Positions 36,314-44,909 of a stretch of DNA of 64,000 bases are shown piece by piece. The translations under genes were made by a program, and so were the position numbers. The stretch lies in NCBI GenBank assembly GCA_937923325.1, contig CAKZUQ010000008.1, forward strand, positions 34,018 to 98,017, in the 5' to 3' direction. Each line of letters begins with the position of its first letter. Position 1 is the first letter of the stretch. The DNA comes from an uncultured Bacteriovoracaceae bacterium (GTDB lineage Bacteria > Bdellovibrionota > Bacteriovoracia > Bacteriovoracales > Bacteriovoracaceae). The notes beneath the pieces are model-generated. The model made no database searches. It was not told the origin of the DNA and saw only the letters and a program-made list of their open reading frames with translations.

Positions 36314-37507
36314 TCAAACAACAACTTTATTTTCTAGTTCATCCAAAAAGTCACATACATCGTTAACAGCTTTTTTATTAGCCTCTGTAGGTAAACTAGA
36401 ATACTGCTGAGCCACTTGAATATCTTTATGCCTTGTAACTGCTTGGGCCATATCAATACTGCCAGTAACTCTCCTTGTTATCGTTCCCATACTATGTCTC
36501 ATAATATGGGTTGAACTAAACTTATCACCTAGCCCAGCTTTTTTTAGAGCTACGTTGTAATGATATTGAATTTGCCTATAAGTAAGAGGGTCACCATTTT
36601 TATGAAAAATAAAGCCATTTGCTGAATCAGCGAGCCTTCTTTTCATTATCTCAATTAGTCTCTTGTTCATTGAAGCATAACTAATTTCACCATTCTTTGT
36701 GTATGGCTTTAAGTATTCATACCTCTTTGTTTTATAAGCCCAAACAATAACGTGTTGAACTCTAATTTCAGAGTTCTTTAAATCAATGCTACTAGCCTGA
36801 AGGCCAGCGACTTCACTAACACGAGCCCCCATATAAAATTGAGTCTCAGCAAAATCCCTCCAAAAAGGAGCTAACGCATTAAAAAATAAAATTAACTCTT
36901 CGGGTTTAAGCTTTTTGTTTTTCTTTTCTGTTTTTTTAATTATTCCAGCCTGTTTGTGCCTTGGAAGAATAGGATTAGAATATAGACCATCGTAGTTCTC
37001 CCTATACCAATTTAGAATTGACTTAAGAACCTTCAAATCATCATTAAAGTTATGTCGTTTGCTATTCGTTGCTATAGCAAACTTCTTATGCTCACTCATG
37101 AATGTGTCAATTAAGTTAGCATTGATTTCAATCATTTTGTAAGGCATCAGAGCATTAACAAAGTTCTTTTTGGAAAGTCTGTGTTCTATTGACGACCCCT
37201 CAAGTGAAGGTAAATACACAGAAGTATATAAATCCCACAGGTCTTTAAATCGGTAGCCTAAGTCTTCTCCGTTTGGCTTAAAGTTAACCGGACGAATAAG
37301 TTTCACTATTTCTTCTTCCACCTTTTCAACAGGAGCAACAACTGAATTAGAGGGGTGAAAGTTAGCCCTCCAATTAATCGCATCTCTCAAGTTTTCAAAG
37401 GTTTTTGAGTATTGCTTCGTATTCAGGTATTTGATCGCAATAAAATTTCCATTCTTAAGATCTTTTTTGATACCTTTGTACTTTGAAAGTTTCTCGTATC
37501 TTTTCAT
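36314..37507 (-). CDS. int: Tyrosine recombinase integrase
   Basis: The 397-residue protein has an N-terminal arm-binding region, a SAM-like core-binding domain (about 85-175) and a catalytic domain. The tetrad is visible: R229 in MGARVSEVAG, H334 and R337 in THIMRHSMG, H360 in AVTRHKDI and Y369 in QQYSSL. It is four bases downstream of the excisionase gene and faces the att core. It should insert and, with Xis, excise the element. Confidence 0.93.
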   Translation of the reverse strand: MKRYEKLSKYKGIKKDLKNGNFIAIKYLNTKQYSKTFENLRDAINWRANFHPSNSVVAPVEKVEEEIVKLIRPVNFKPNGEDLGYRFKDLWDLYTSVYLPSLEGSSIEHRLSKKNFVNALMPYKMIEINANLIDTFMSEHKKFAIATNSKRHNFNDDLKVLKSILNWYRENYDGLYSNPILPRHKQAGIIKKTEKKNKKLKPEELILFFNALAPFWRDFAETQFYMGARVSEVAGLQASSIDLKNSEIRVQHVIVWAYKTKRYEYLKPYTKNGEISYASMNKRLIEIMKRRLADSANGFIFHKNGDPLTYRQIQYHYNVALKKAGLGDKFSSTHIMRHSMGTITRRVTGSIDMAQAVTRHKDIQVAQQYSSLPTEANKKAVNDVCDFLDELENKVVV

Positions 37508-37510
37508 TTT

Positions 37511-37759
37511 TTAATCTCCTTCTAAAATCCAATTAAGAATTTCATTTGGAACAAAAAACAATAAGCCGTTCTTCTTTCTTTTCGGTATTTTCTCATCTGA
37601 TGCCAAATTATAAACATGCCCAACTGTGCATCTTAAAAAATTTGCAACATCCTCTACTCGCCATATTTTTTTGTAAAAGAGCTCAGAGGTTTCAGAGAAA
37701 CCTCCTTCTCTTCTATTATACTCGATATTAGACGTTTTGTAATTAAGATTCTCTATCAA
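37511..37759 (-). CDS. xis: Excisionase-like helix-turn-helix protein
   Basis: The 82-residue protein carries a MerR/HTH_17-type domain in its second half (KIWRVEDVANFLRCTVGHVY, then SDEKIPKRKKNGLLFF). The start is TTG at 37759 with GGAGG upstream. Small HTH_17 proteins beside an integrase usually act as recombination directionality factors. The N-terminal 30 residues are not recognisable. Confidence 0.75.
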   Translation of the reverse strand: MIENLNYKTSNIEYNRREGGFSETSELFYKKIWRVEDVANFLRCTVGHVYNLASDEKIPKRKKNGLLFFVPNEILNWILEGD

Positions 37760-37773
37760 TTAGACCTCCATAT

Positions 37774-38082
37774 TTAAAGGTTAGAAAAACCAACTAAATT
37801 TGCATTAATTTCAAAGTACTTACATTCATTACCTTCATCAGTGATAAACTTTTTAAGCTCTTTTTTTCCTTGAATAAAAACATCTTTCCCCTTATCTAAA
37901 TAAAGATTGCATAACTCAGCTTGCTTTCCCCACACCACGACTTTATGCCAATCTGTATTTTTTTCTTTTTCATTAGTTGTTGCAACTGACAAATAACAAA
38001 CAGGCTTCTGCTTTCTTGTGTATCTTAAATCTGGTTTTTTACCCAGCTTACCAACAAATAACTCTACGCTAGTTCCTTCCAT
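37774..38082 (-). CDS. ssb: Single-stranded DNA-binding protein
   Basis: A 102-residue OB-fold protein: SVELFVGKLGKKPDLRYTR, FEI-type strands and TDWHKVVVWGKQAELC, as in bacterial SSBs, but without the acidic C-terminal tail. The ATG at 38082 has GGAGG upstream; a GTG four codons earlier overlaps that site. An element-borne SSB would coat transferred single strands. Lack of the tail suggests it does not recruit host repair partners the usual way. Confidence 0.85.
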   Translation of the reverse strand: MEGTSVELFVGKLGKKPDLRYTRKQKPVCYLSVATTNEKEKNTDWHKVVVWGKQAELCNLYLDKGKDVFIQGKKELKKFITDEGNECKYFEINANLVGFSNL

Positions 38083-38096
38083 AGAGACCTCCACTA

Positions 38097-38453
38097 TTAA
38101 TTAATATTGAGCTTTTTTACTAGATATTCACCAAGGGTTAATTTCAGATTGTTCTTTAAGTTGAAGTCATCAACTGTTCTTTGTACCTTCTCCATTTCAC
38201 CCAATGATGAATCTTGAATCTTTTCTATGTCTTTTTCGTTAAGCTTCGAGACGGCATATAGAGCTAAGTCTTTAAATATAATCTCTCGACCATAGTCCTT
38301 AGCATTAACCTTAGCTAATAAATTAAAGACAACCTCTAACTCTTTTTTGTTCTCACTATAATCTATAAAAAACTTAGTTTGTTCCTTATTAACTACATAC
38401 TCCCTCTTCTCATTTTTTGTCCTTCTTCCTCTCTTTTTTTCTTTTCCTTCCAT
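38097..38453 (-). CDS. Basic protein of unknown function next to candidate oriT
   Basis: The 118-residue product starts with a strongly basic stretch (KEKKRGRRTKNEKREY) and continues as a helical domain with KVNAKDYGREIIFKDLALYA. It sits between SSB and the quasi-palindrome, where relaxosome accessory proteins such as MobC are often found. No family is recognised; DNA binding at oriT is inference from position and charge. Confidence 0.6.
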   Translation of the reverse strand: MEGKEKKRGRRTKNEKREYVVNKEQTKFFIDYSENKKELEVVFNLLAKVNAKDYGREIIFKDLALYAVSKLNEKDIEKIQDSSLGEMEKVQRTVDDFNLKNNLKLTLGEYLVKKLNIN

Positions 38454-38486
38454 TCCTATTTCCCTCCTACCAATACTAAATTATCC

Positions 38487-38632
38487 ATTTTTCCATGCCC
38501 TCTATTTCATACTTTTTCTTCTCGCGCGTAGAAAGTGACTCCATCCATCCACATTTACGTGAGAGGGAGGGAGTCACTTTCGGAGTGCGAGAAAGATCTA
38601 TGAAATCAATATATTAGAGGGCATGGAAAAAT
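38487..38632. repeat. 146-bp quasi-palindrome, candidate origin of transfer
   Basis: Nested arms are: 18 bp perfect (38487-38504 with 38615-38632), 7 bp (38505-38511 with 38599-38605), about 8 bp CTTCTCGC with GCGAGAAAG (38518-38525 with 38587-38595), and 12 bp perfect GAAAGTGACTCC with GGAGTCACTTTC (38531-38542 with 38570-38581). No gene is present. Its place upstream of SSB and a DNA-binding-type protein, and beside a relaxase-like gene, fits an oriT or a replication origin. Confidence 0.6.
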
Positions 38633-38697
38633 AGCTGTTCACCAATGATACTAGCAAGAGACAAGCAGTCGCCATCAAGGTGACACTCTTATTTATC

Positions 38698-39423
38698 TTA
38701 AAATACGTTTTCAAGTCTTCCCTCCTTATTTTTGTGAAATGCAATTGATTCATCAAAATTGAATTTATTAGTAAGTAGTTTTTCATTTAAAACATATAAG
38801 ATTTTTCGATCAGATTCATCTCCATACTTATCTCTTATATGTTTCATGTAAGAATTCATGACTCCTCGACTTTGGAAATAGTACACGACAAAGTCGTAAT
38901 AACTTGAACTCAAGTACTGACCCATTTTTGATAAGTACTTCTCCTTTGTCTTTCTAGTTAGCTCAAGTTCAATAGCCAGCTTAAACTTTGTCTTACCTTT
39001 TTGTCCTAACATCACGGCATCAGGACAAATCTGATAAGTTGTTCCAAAAGATTTCATATCTCTAATTTGATGCTCTAGTTCAAAACCGTAGATTGACTCA
39101 AGCCTCATAAACTCCAAAACTAGTTCTACAACTTTTGCATCATGTATAAGTGTGGCTCTGCTTATTGAAGGAGGATTTTCACTTCCTCCCAAGAAATCAT
39201 TTCCTTCTTTCGTTAAATACAAATACTTCTTCCCTGAAAAAGGCTCCCTAAAAGAACCAATAACTTTCTTCTTCTCAAGCCGTAATAATAGCTTACAAAA
39301 TCCCTTGTAAGTTGCCTCATACTTTGACTCTTTCATTAAACTCCTTAAGTCTAAGATCCTCCATATTTTTAATGGTTCTAAATAGTTTAATTGCATACCT
39401 GATGCAGGATAAATTACTTCCAT
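38698..39423 (-). CDS. Replication-relaxation family protein (candidate relaxase)
   Basis: The 241-residue protein starts with a winged-helix region (MKESKYEATYKGFCKLLLRL, KKVIGSF) and continues with a nuclease-like alpha/beta domain (ICPDAVM, LAIELELTRKTKEKYLSKMG), the order seen in Replic_Relax (PF13814) proteins. The D and E-x-E pattern resembles a PD-(D/E)xK core. No canonical HUH or MOB relaxase is found in the element, so this gene is the best candidate for nicking the adjacent palindrome. It lies eight bases after the coupling protein gene. Confidence 0.7.
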   Translation of the reverse strand: MEVIYPASGMQLNYLEPLKIWRILDLRSLMKESKYEATYKGFCKLLLRLEKKKVIGSFREPFSGKKYLYLTKEGNDFLGGSENPPSISRATLIHDAKVVELVLEFMRLESIYGFELEHQIRDMKSFGTTYQICPDAVMLGQKGKTKFKLAIELELTRKTKEKYLSKMGQYLSSSYYDFVVYYFQSRGVMNSYMKHIRDKYGDESDRKILYVLNEKLLTNKFNFDESIAFHKNKEGRLENVF

Positions 39424-39430
39424 GTACCTC

Positions 39431-40822
39431 CTAAAAATTTAAAGTTATCTGTCCTTCTTCAATAAGCTTATTCACTTTTTTAATTGCCTCCATCTGTCTA
39501 TTTCTAATGTTGATTAAGTTAACTTGCGTTGGTGACTGCCTTAAAAGTACACATTGGCCTATTCTTAAGTTTTTTATGATATCTGGATGAACTATAAGCT
39601 CGTTGACTTCCCTGACCGTTCCTGCGCTTTGTGCTTCGCCGTTCTCTGTTTGATAAGTCAGTTTCTTAGATATTAATGTCCCAATATGACTTGAAAAGAA
39701 AGATGATCCTTCATCTAGTCTTTGCTTTAGAACAAACAAATTATTAGCATTCTCTATAATCTGTTGAGTAAGTTCGGGATTGATTCTATTAATATCTGCG
39801 GCTGTTTGAACTGCCATTGTTAACTCAATTCCAGCCCCTCTACATTTATTTTGTAATTCAATGAACTCTGGAGTTACAATTGCTCCAAACTCATCAAAAT
39901 AAACACTGATAGGATTTGATAAAGCATTCGCCTTAGAATCATTATCTATAAGGGATGAATAAGAATTATATAAAAGCTCATTTAGAAATAACTTACCGAT
40001 ACCTACAGCTGTTTCACCATATCCTTGAGTAGATAGGCCTATGTATAAACAAGCTCTTTCTTTTCTAATTTGAGAAAATGTCATTCCATCATCACTTGAT
40101 AAAATCTTGCCAAAGTCGCTCTCTAGGATTTCTTGAAGTTGAACAATCAACCCTAAGTTATCTTTTGTTTGTAACTCACATACATAGTCATAGATTCTCT
40201 TTAGCGTAAATTGATGACCATCTTTTTTAATTTGGTTCAAAGCTTTGGATAAAGTTATCTTGCATTGATTTTTATAGTAAGGCTCTGACCATTGAAATGA
40301 GTCCATTATTCGCTTCTTTACAAGACTAACTGATCCTTCGAGTACTGGGTTAAGGCTTATAGAATCTTCATAGTGCTCAGAGAAAATATAACAAGGTCTA
40401 TTATTCTTTTCACAAAGTCTCTTAAAGGTTTTAAGTGCACCCATATCGCCTTTTGGATCAATAAAGATGATTGGTTTATTTTGTTTTAAATTGTTCTCTT
40501 GAAGCATACTGATAAGATTTGTCTTACCATACCCCGATGCTCCTACTATGAAGCTATGCTTAGTAAAATCTATATCTTTTAGTAGGATATCTTTTTTAGA
40601 TCTTGTATCTAATCCTAAAGACTCTGGCTTTATTGTAGATTTTTTATTACTTAAAGCTTTTCTCTCAATCTTTTTAATCTCTGCTGGTGATTTAGTAATT
40701 CTTCTCCATAAACATTTAGTAAGTTCTTTTAAGACTCCTACAATCATCATGCAAAGCTCATGGAAGATCTCAACTATTGGTTCAAATAAATCAAGATCCT
40801 TGCTTTTGTTATTGTTCTTCAT
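39431..40822 (-). CDS. VirD4/TraD-type coupling protein
   Basis: The 463-residue ATPase has Walker A (FIVGASGYGKTNL), IFIDPKGD following it, and Walker B-like VYFDEFGAIV. The region ELTMAVQTAADIN is the usual T4CP motif. It brings relaxosome and channel together at the inner membrane. I use the ATG at 40822 (GGGAG upstream); the longer frame to 40873 overlaps the previous gene heavily. Few N-terminal membrane residues are visible, so it may be peripheral or bind a partner. Confidence 0.88.
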   Translation of the reverse strand: MKNNNKSKDLDLFEPIVEIFHELCMMIVGVLKELTKCLWRRITKSPAEIKKIERKALSNKKSTIKPESLGLDTRSKKDILLKDIDFTKHSFIVGASGYGKTNLISMLQENNLKQNKPIIFIDPKGDMGALKTFKRLCEKNNRPCYIFSEHYEDSISLNPVLEGSVSLVKKRIMDSFQWSEPYYKNQCKITLSKALNQIKKDGHQFTLKRIYDYVCELQTKDNLGLIVQLQEILESDFGKILSSDDGMTFSQIRKERACLYIGLSTQGYGETAVGIGKLFLNELLYNSYSSLIDNDSKANALSNPISVYFDEFGAIVTPEFIELQNKCRGAGIELTMAVQTAADINRINPELTQQIIENANNLFVLKQRLDEGSSFFSSHIGTLISKKLTYQTENGEAQSAGTVREVNELIVHPDIIKNLRIGQCVLLRQSPTQVNLINIRNRQMEAIKKVNKLIEEGQITLNF

Positions 40823-41321
40823 ATACATGCTCCCATGCTTTAAATGGACTAATCTGGATCGTTCTTGAGCCAATGTTTAAAGTCCTTGCCTCTGCCTCAT
40901 ATTCAATGATGTATTGCTTCTTAACTTTTCCCTCAAGCGACTTAGGTAGTTTCTCAAGCGGTACTTCAAACTTTTTAATAGGCTTGAATGTTACTTCTGG
41001 TTTAATATTCTTTAACTGCGGAGAAAAATCAAATAACGGAACCTCCTTATGTGTTTGTCTGTCTTCATCTAGAAGCATTGGCGTTTGTAGATTCTTACTT
41101 CTAGGCTCATCTCTGAAAAGAAAAGCTGCTCCAGCTCCGGCGACTGCTCCAGCGACTCCAAATAAATAAGTATTTCGATCTCTGGAATCTTCATCTGGTG
41201 AGAATGCAGCTCCCCCAGTAGCTCCGACGATTGCTCCTGTAAGAGCAGCAGTGACGACAGTTCTCTTAAAACTTGAGCAAGATGTTAATGCTACTAGTAA
41301 TATAATTATGCTAAATCTCAT
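40809..41321 (-). CDS. TraV/VirB7-like lipoprotein of the secretion apparatus
   Basis: The 170-residue protein has a signal peptide with lipobox (LVALTSC, Cys about residue 15) and a glycine-rich zipper (AALTGAIVGATGGAAF; GVAGAVAGAGAAF). It is encoded between the VirB10-like and VirD4-like genes and overlaps both. An outer membrane lipoprotein is expected in the core complex. The similarity is by type and position, not a clear match to TraV. Confidence 0.6.
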   Translation of the reverse strand: MRFSIIILLVALTSCSSFKRTVVTAALTGAIVGATGGAAFSPDEDSRDRNTYLFGVAGAVAGAGAAFLFRDEPRSKNLQTPMLLDEDRQTHKEVPLFDFSPQLKNIKPEVTFKPIKKFEVPLEKLPKSLEGKVKKQYIIEYEAEARTLNIGSRTIQISPFKAWEHVYEEQ

Positions 41322-42069
41322 TTATCGCCTCCTGAAAGTAAATCAAGACTTGAGTTCCAGCTTCGACAGTAACAACAGGCTCTTTATTTTTCATATCTTC
41401 TAAGAGAGTATCTGATGTTGTTTGTCCTGAATTTATAAGACCTTGAAATACTTTATTTTTCATACTTGCATCCTCTAGCTCTCCAATACCTGTCACAACT
41501 CTACTTTTAGATGCCGATAATACTCCTTGAGTAAAGTCAGATATTATTGCTCCTGTGATTAAGTCCTCTTTACCATCATCATATTTACCCACTAGTCCTG
41601 ATGATCCATCCATATTCAAAACTAAAGCGTTTATACGTTTCTCACCGCTATTTGATACGAGCTTATTACAAATGACTTGAACTCTCTTATGAGCAGTTGT
41701 TCCAAAACATGCGAACTTAGATCCGACATCCAAGCCTTGATTTGGATGAGCTTTAACAAGAACAGGGCTAGACAGATTAGTTGAATTTATAGAGTTTAAA
41801 AGAGTACCCTTGAATACTCGTCCAGTAAGGATTTTAGACCGTCCTTCCCAAATATATGGAACTTCGCTTTTTCTTTTAAGAAGGGCGTTAATCTTTTTGT
41901 TTTGCTCGTACATTTTTTTAAGAATGTCATTTTCTCTCCTTGATTTACTGCCATTATTGGCAGCAGTTTTGATTACTTTTGTTTTCTTTAATCTTGTAAT
42001 TCTGGCTTCACCTGCAAATAAGAGTGCAGGTATCCCCATTACAAAAATAATTGCAATATTTTTATTCAT
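41311..42069 (-). CDS. VirB10/TraB/TrbI-like core protein
   Basis: After a signal-like N-terminus (IIFVMGIPALLFAG), residues about 75-245 match the VirB10/TrbI barrel: GRVFKGTLLNSINSTNLSSP and KFACFGTTAHKRVQVICNKL, ending with VEAGTQVLIYFQEAI. At 252 residues it is short and lacks the long cytoplasmic and proline-rich part of VirB10. This is a reduced form of the channel subunit that spans to the outer membrane. Confidence 0.75.
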   Translation of the reverse strand: MNKNIAIIFVMGIPALLFAGEARITRLKKTKVIKTAANNGSKSRRENDILKKMYEQNKKINALLKRKSEVPYIWEGRSKILTGRVFKGTLLNSINSTNLSSPVLVKAHPNQGLDVGSKFACFGTTAHKRVQVICNKLVSNSGEKRINALVLNMDGSSGLVGKYDDGKEDLITGAIISDFTQGVLSASKSRVVTGIGELEDASMKNKVFQGLINSGQTTSDTLLEDMKNKEPVVTVEAGTQVLIYFQEAINEI

Positions 42070-42086
42070 TTAGATGTCCTAGTTAA

Positions 42087-42554
42087 TTAGTTTAAAGCTC
42101 TCTCGCCATTTACAATGAGCGGTACTCCCTTTGAAAAGTACTCTTTTGTTTTGACTTCAATTCCATTAATGATCTTTGTTTTTCCTCTATTTATAAAAAG
42201 TATTGAAGATTCACCTTCTAAGATTTCATAATCTGATCTATTGACAAGCTTTTTCATTGCATGATTTATAACTCCATGCTTAACTTCTACAAACTGATGT
42301 GGCCTAATCGCACTATGAGACAAAGTAAAATAATATTTTCTCTGCTTAGTTATAACCAAAAGATTCGATAATTTTCCTTCAATCTTAGGTTTTATGGCCA
42401 AAGTCTTTTTATTATTTGTAACCTTAAAATATACGTCCTGTTGGCTACCTCCATACATGAAGCTAATAACTTCAGATTCAAACGAAAGAGTTGTAAGTAG
42501 GTTCAAACTTAAAAATAATGTCGTTACTTGATTCATTAATATATAAAATGTCAC
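42087..42554 (-). CDS. VirB9/TraK-like secreted protein
   Basis: A 155-residue protein with a hydrophobic signal (TTLFLSLNLLTTLSF) and beta-rich body (SFMYGGSQQDVYFKVTNNKK, KPKIEGKLSNLLVIT) resembling the N-terminal part of TraK/VirB9. The GTG at 42554 overlaps the previous stop and has GGGGG before it; an ATG at 42536 is an alternative. It sits between VirB8- and VirB10-like genes in the usual order. Confidence 0.6.
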   Translation of the reverse strand: MTFYILMNQVTTLFLSLNLLTTLSFESEVISFMYGGSQQDVYFKVTNNKKTLAIKPKIEGKLSNLLVITKQRKYYFTLSHSAIRPHQFVEVKHGVINHAMKKLVNRSDYEILEGESSILFINRGKTKIINGIEVKTKEYFSKGVPLIVNGERALN

Positions 42555-43001
42555 TTATTCCCCCTTGTAGGCCAATTCATCTATTGAAAGCACTTTGTAA
42601 TAAAATGGGTTTTCATCACTTCCCTCTAATCCAATTTTAAATGCCATAAGCTTATCCCTTGAATTTATTATAATTTTACAAAAACCTTGCTCTAATGACT
42701 TAAGGCCTAGAACTTTTGAGATCTCTAACTCAAATGGATCTTTCTTTAAAATACCCAATATTCCAGAACTAACTGTAGTATCATCAGGCTCACCGCTAAC
42801 AATGCTCTTAAATCCCTCAAGACAAACACTCTCGGCCAAAATTCTTTCTTCAAAAACTGGATGCCCCTGATATACAAAGTACTTTTTCTCAAAAATCAGC
42901 AAAACTAGTATCGCTACAAATATCAAAGATGAAATTCCCATCATAATTCTGAGCTTTTTATTTTCTTTCATGAAAGTTGCTTGAAAATCATCGTAACTCA
43001 C
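42555..43001 (-). CDS. VirB8/TraE-like inner membrane protein
   Basis: The 148-residue product has an N-terminal cytoplasmic piece, one membrane helix (about 20-42, MMGISSLIFVAILVLLIF) and a periplasmic domain, the TraE/VirB8 layout, though shorter than usual (200-230). Position before VirB9 and VirB10 types supports the call. It overlaps the preceding gene by 14 bases. Confidence 0.6.
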   Translation of the reverse strand: MSYDDFQATFMKENKKLRIMMGISSLIFVAILVLLIFEKKYFVYQGHPVFEERILAESVCLEGFKSIVSGEPDDTTVSSGILGILKKDPFELEISKVLGLKSLEQGFCKIIINSRDKLMAFKIGLEGSDENPFYYKVLSIDELAYKGE

Positions 43002-44256
43002 GCTTGCCTCCTCTATTTCGTTTATTAATTAACTCTTTAGTAGATCTACTTTTGATCATTTTCTTATCCAAAGTATTTTTACTTACACTCCTATTTGAGT
43101 TTTTAACTTTAGATTCCATTCTTTTATCGCTTAGCTTCTCTTTACTGTTTTTTGCAATATTGGATCTCTGTTCAGACTTACTAGACTTTGACTCAATTCT
43201 ATGACTCCTTTTTTGAGTATTAAATTTAGAGGTTGCACTAGTTTGAGTTTTTTGATTCTTTAAAGTACTTTCTTTAGTCTTTAACTTTAATTTTTGATCA
43301 CTTGAAGCAAATCTATTGTTCTTTAAATTAGAGAGTTTAGAAGAAGATTGAGACTTACTATCTCTGAGCTGTTTTATACTTCTTGTAGCTTTATTAAGTC
43401 CGTTCTTACCTCTGCTAAATGTCCTCTTACTAGATTGTCCAAAACGAGTAATCATTGGAAGCATTGATAAAGCATGAGTTCCAGAGCTGACCATCATTGA
43501 TCCCATTTTTGCTCCTGCGCTATGTATTCCATCGCCTTTAATCATCCCATAAGTAATGAGTGGAGAAATAAGTAAAAGCAGAGTCACTCCAAAAAGCCAT
43601 ATAAGATTATTGATACTCGCAAATGCGACTTCACCAACTGCTGCGCTGTTATCCATTGAGTTTCCGACAAGGCCTAAGATTGCAACAATGACAAAAGGTA
43701 AAATCATACACCATAGACTCGCTTGGATAGTTCCCTTAAGTGCATCTTTAGTCCATCCTAAAAAGTACATGATTGCAGTAAATCCAGCGAATATATAAGT
43801 CAAATGATAAACACTGGAATATATCAACTTTAAAAGCCAAATAAATACTTTTGAAAGTACAAAAAATGAAGTTGCCACAAGATCATTTAAATTTGGAATA
43901 GCAAATGCCTCCAATGAACTCCAAGAACTTTTCTTTTTTGTTCTAACTTTTACATTAAACCATTTTTTAACAAATAGATTTCTTGGGCTGATTCGCTTTA
44001 GAGTCTTTGAAGCTGTTACTAAAGAAATATCAACTGCCTTAGTGTGAACATTGTAGAAAGCTCCCATAAAAACAACGATTATCAAAAGCTTCTTTAGTAC
44101 TCCGGCAAAGTTCATCTCTCCAAGGTACTCAATAACTAATGCAACGGTAAATACAGGTGCTATAAAGTATCCAGCGATCACTATCAACTCTTTATAGAGC
44201 TTAAAAACTGATGGATCAGAGATCAAAAGCATGTCTTTTAAGATATTGACGCTCAT
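42988..44256 (-). CDS. VirB6/TrbL-like multi-spanning protein with basic tail
   Basis: The 422-residue protein has about six hydrophobic segments (roughly 25-45, 50-70, 125-165, 180-200, 210-235) and a C-terminal third made of Ser, Lys, Arg and Asn. VirB6 proteins form the inner membrane gate for DNA. The long basic tail is unusual and might bind DNA. It overlaps the neighbouring genes on both sides. Confidence 0.7.
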   Translation of the reverse strand: MSVNILKDMLLISDPSVFKLYKELIVIAGYFIAPVFTVALVIEYLGEMNFAGVLKKLLIIVVFMGAFYNVHTKAVDISLVTASKTLKRISPRNLFVKKWFNVKVRTKKKSSWSSLEAFAIPNLNDLVATSFFVLSKVFIWLLKLIYSSVYHLTYIFAGFTAIMYFLGWTKDALKGTIQASLWCMILPFVIVAILGLVGNSMDNSAAVGEVAFASINNLIWLFGVTLLLLISPLITYGMIKGDGIHSAGAKMGSMMVSSGTHALSMLPMITRFGQSSKRTFSRGKNGLNKATRSIKQLRDSKSQSSSKLSNLKNNRFASSDQKLKLKTKESTLKNQKTQTSATSKFNTQKRSHRIESKSSKSEQRSNIAKNSKEKLSDKRMESKVKNSNRSVSKNTLDKKMIKSRSTKELINKRNRGGKRELR

Positions 44257-44909
44257 TTCTTTAATACTCCATAAGATTTCTCTTTCTGTATCTGCTTAAA
44301 TCTTTCAGCCTCTAGCTGCTCTGCCAACAATCTATTACTTGTAGACATCTTTTCTAAGATCTCAAGTTGCGTATTATGCATCTCAATATTTTGCTCATAA
44401 ATAAGAGCTGTATTTCTAGCTGTTAACTGTGTGGCTCGACCTGTTGTTTTGGCACTTGCTGAGTTTTTAATTTGATGAACCGCAAGCTTTGATTTTTTCT
44501 CATTAATCATTTTTTGCTCTTTAACCTGATGCTTAGTTTTGTCTTCATTATTTTTTATGTCTTTGTATTCATTCATCAGACTTTTAAGTTCACTCATTGA
44601 GTATTTTAGCTCTCTAATGGCCCAATTGAGTTCACCTAGGTTAGCCGCTTCTTTTTTTGCAGCTAATGACTCAGCTACAAATAGAATCCTCTCAGCTCTA
44701 AAATATTGATCTTGAAATAGCTCATTGTATTTTTGCATCTGCTTAGTGTACTTCTCTGCATTAGATACTAATTTTTCAAGTTCATTTAGTTGAGTTGCTG
44801 TTGTTGTGGCTATTTCAATGAGTACTGCTGTTTCTTCACCAAACATAGAAGCGGATACTGGTTTATTTAGGATTGAAGCTATTAAACAAGCTGTAAGTTC
44901 TTTTTTCAT
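44253..44909 (-). CDS. VirB5/TrbJ-like secreted helical protein
   Basis: A signal peptide (about 1-20) is followed by a long helical region (ATQLNELEKLVSNAEKYTKQ and MSELKSLMNEYKD), the pattern of VirB5/TrbJ minor pilus proteins. The 218 residues include a C-terminal coiled coil. It begins at an overlap with the VirB4-like gene and ends overlapping the VirB6-like gene. Confidence 0.65.
   Translation of the reverse strand: MKKELTACLIASILNKPVSASMFGEETAVLIEIATTTATQLNELEKLVSNAEKYTKQMQKYNELFQDQYFRAERILFVAESLAAKKEAANLGELNWAIRELKYSMSELKSLMNEYKDIKNNEDKTKHQVKEQKMINEKKSKLAVHQIKNSASAKTTGRATQLTARNTALIYEQNIEMHNTQLEILEKMSTSNRLLAEQLEAERFKQIQKEKSYGVLKK

Noticed and set aside
36156..36410. 84-aa hydrophobic protein next to att
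   Set aside because: The frame reads through the terminator, the arm repeats and the end of the integrase gene; it is an artefact of T-rich sequence.
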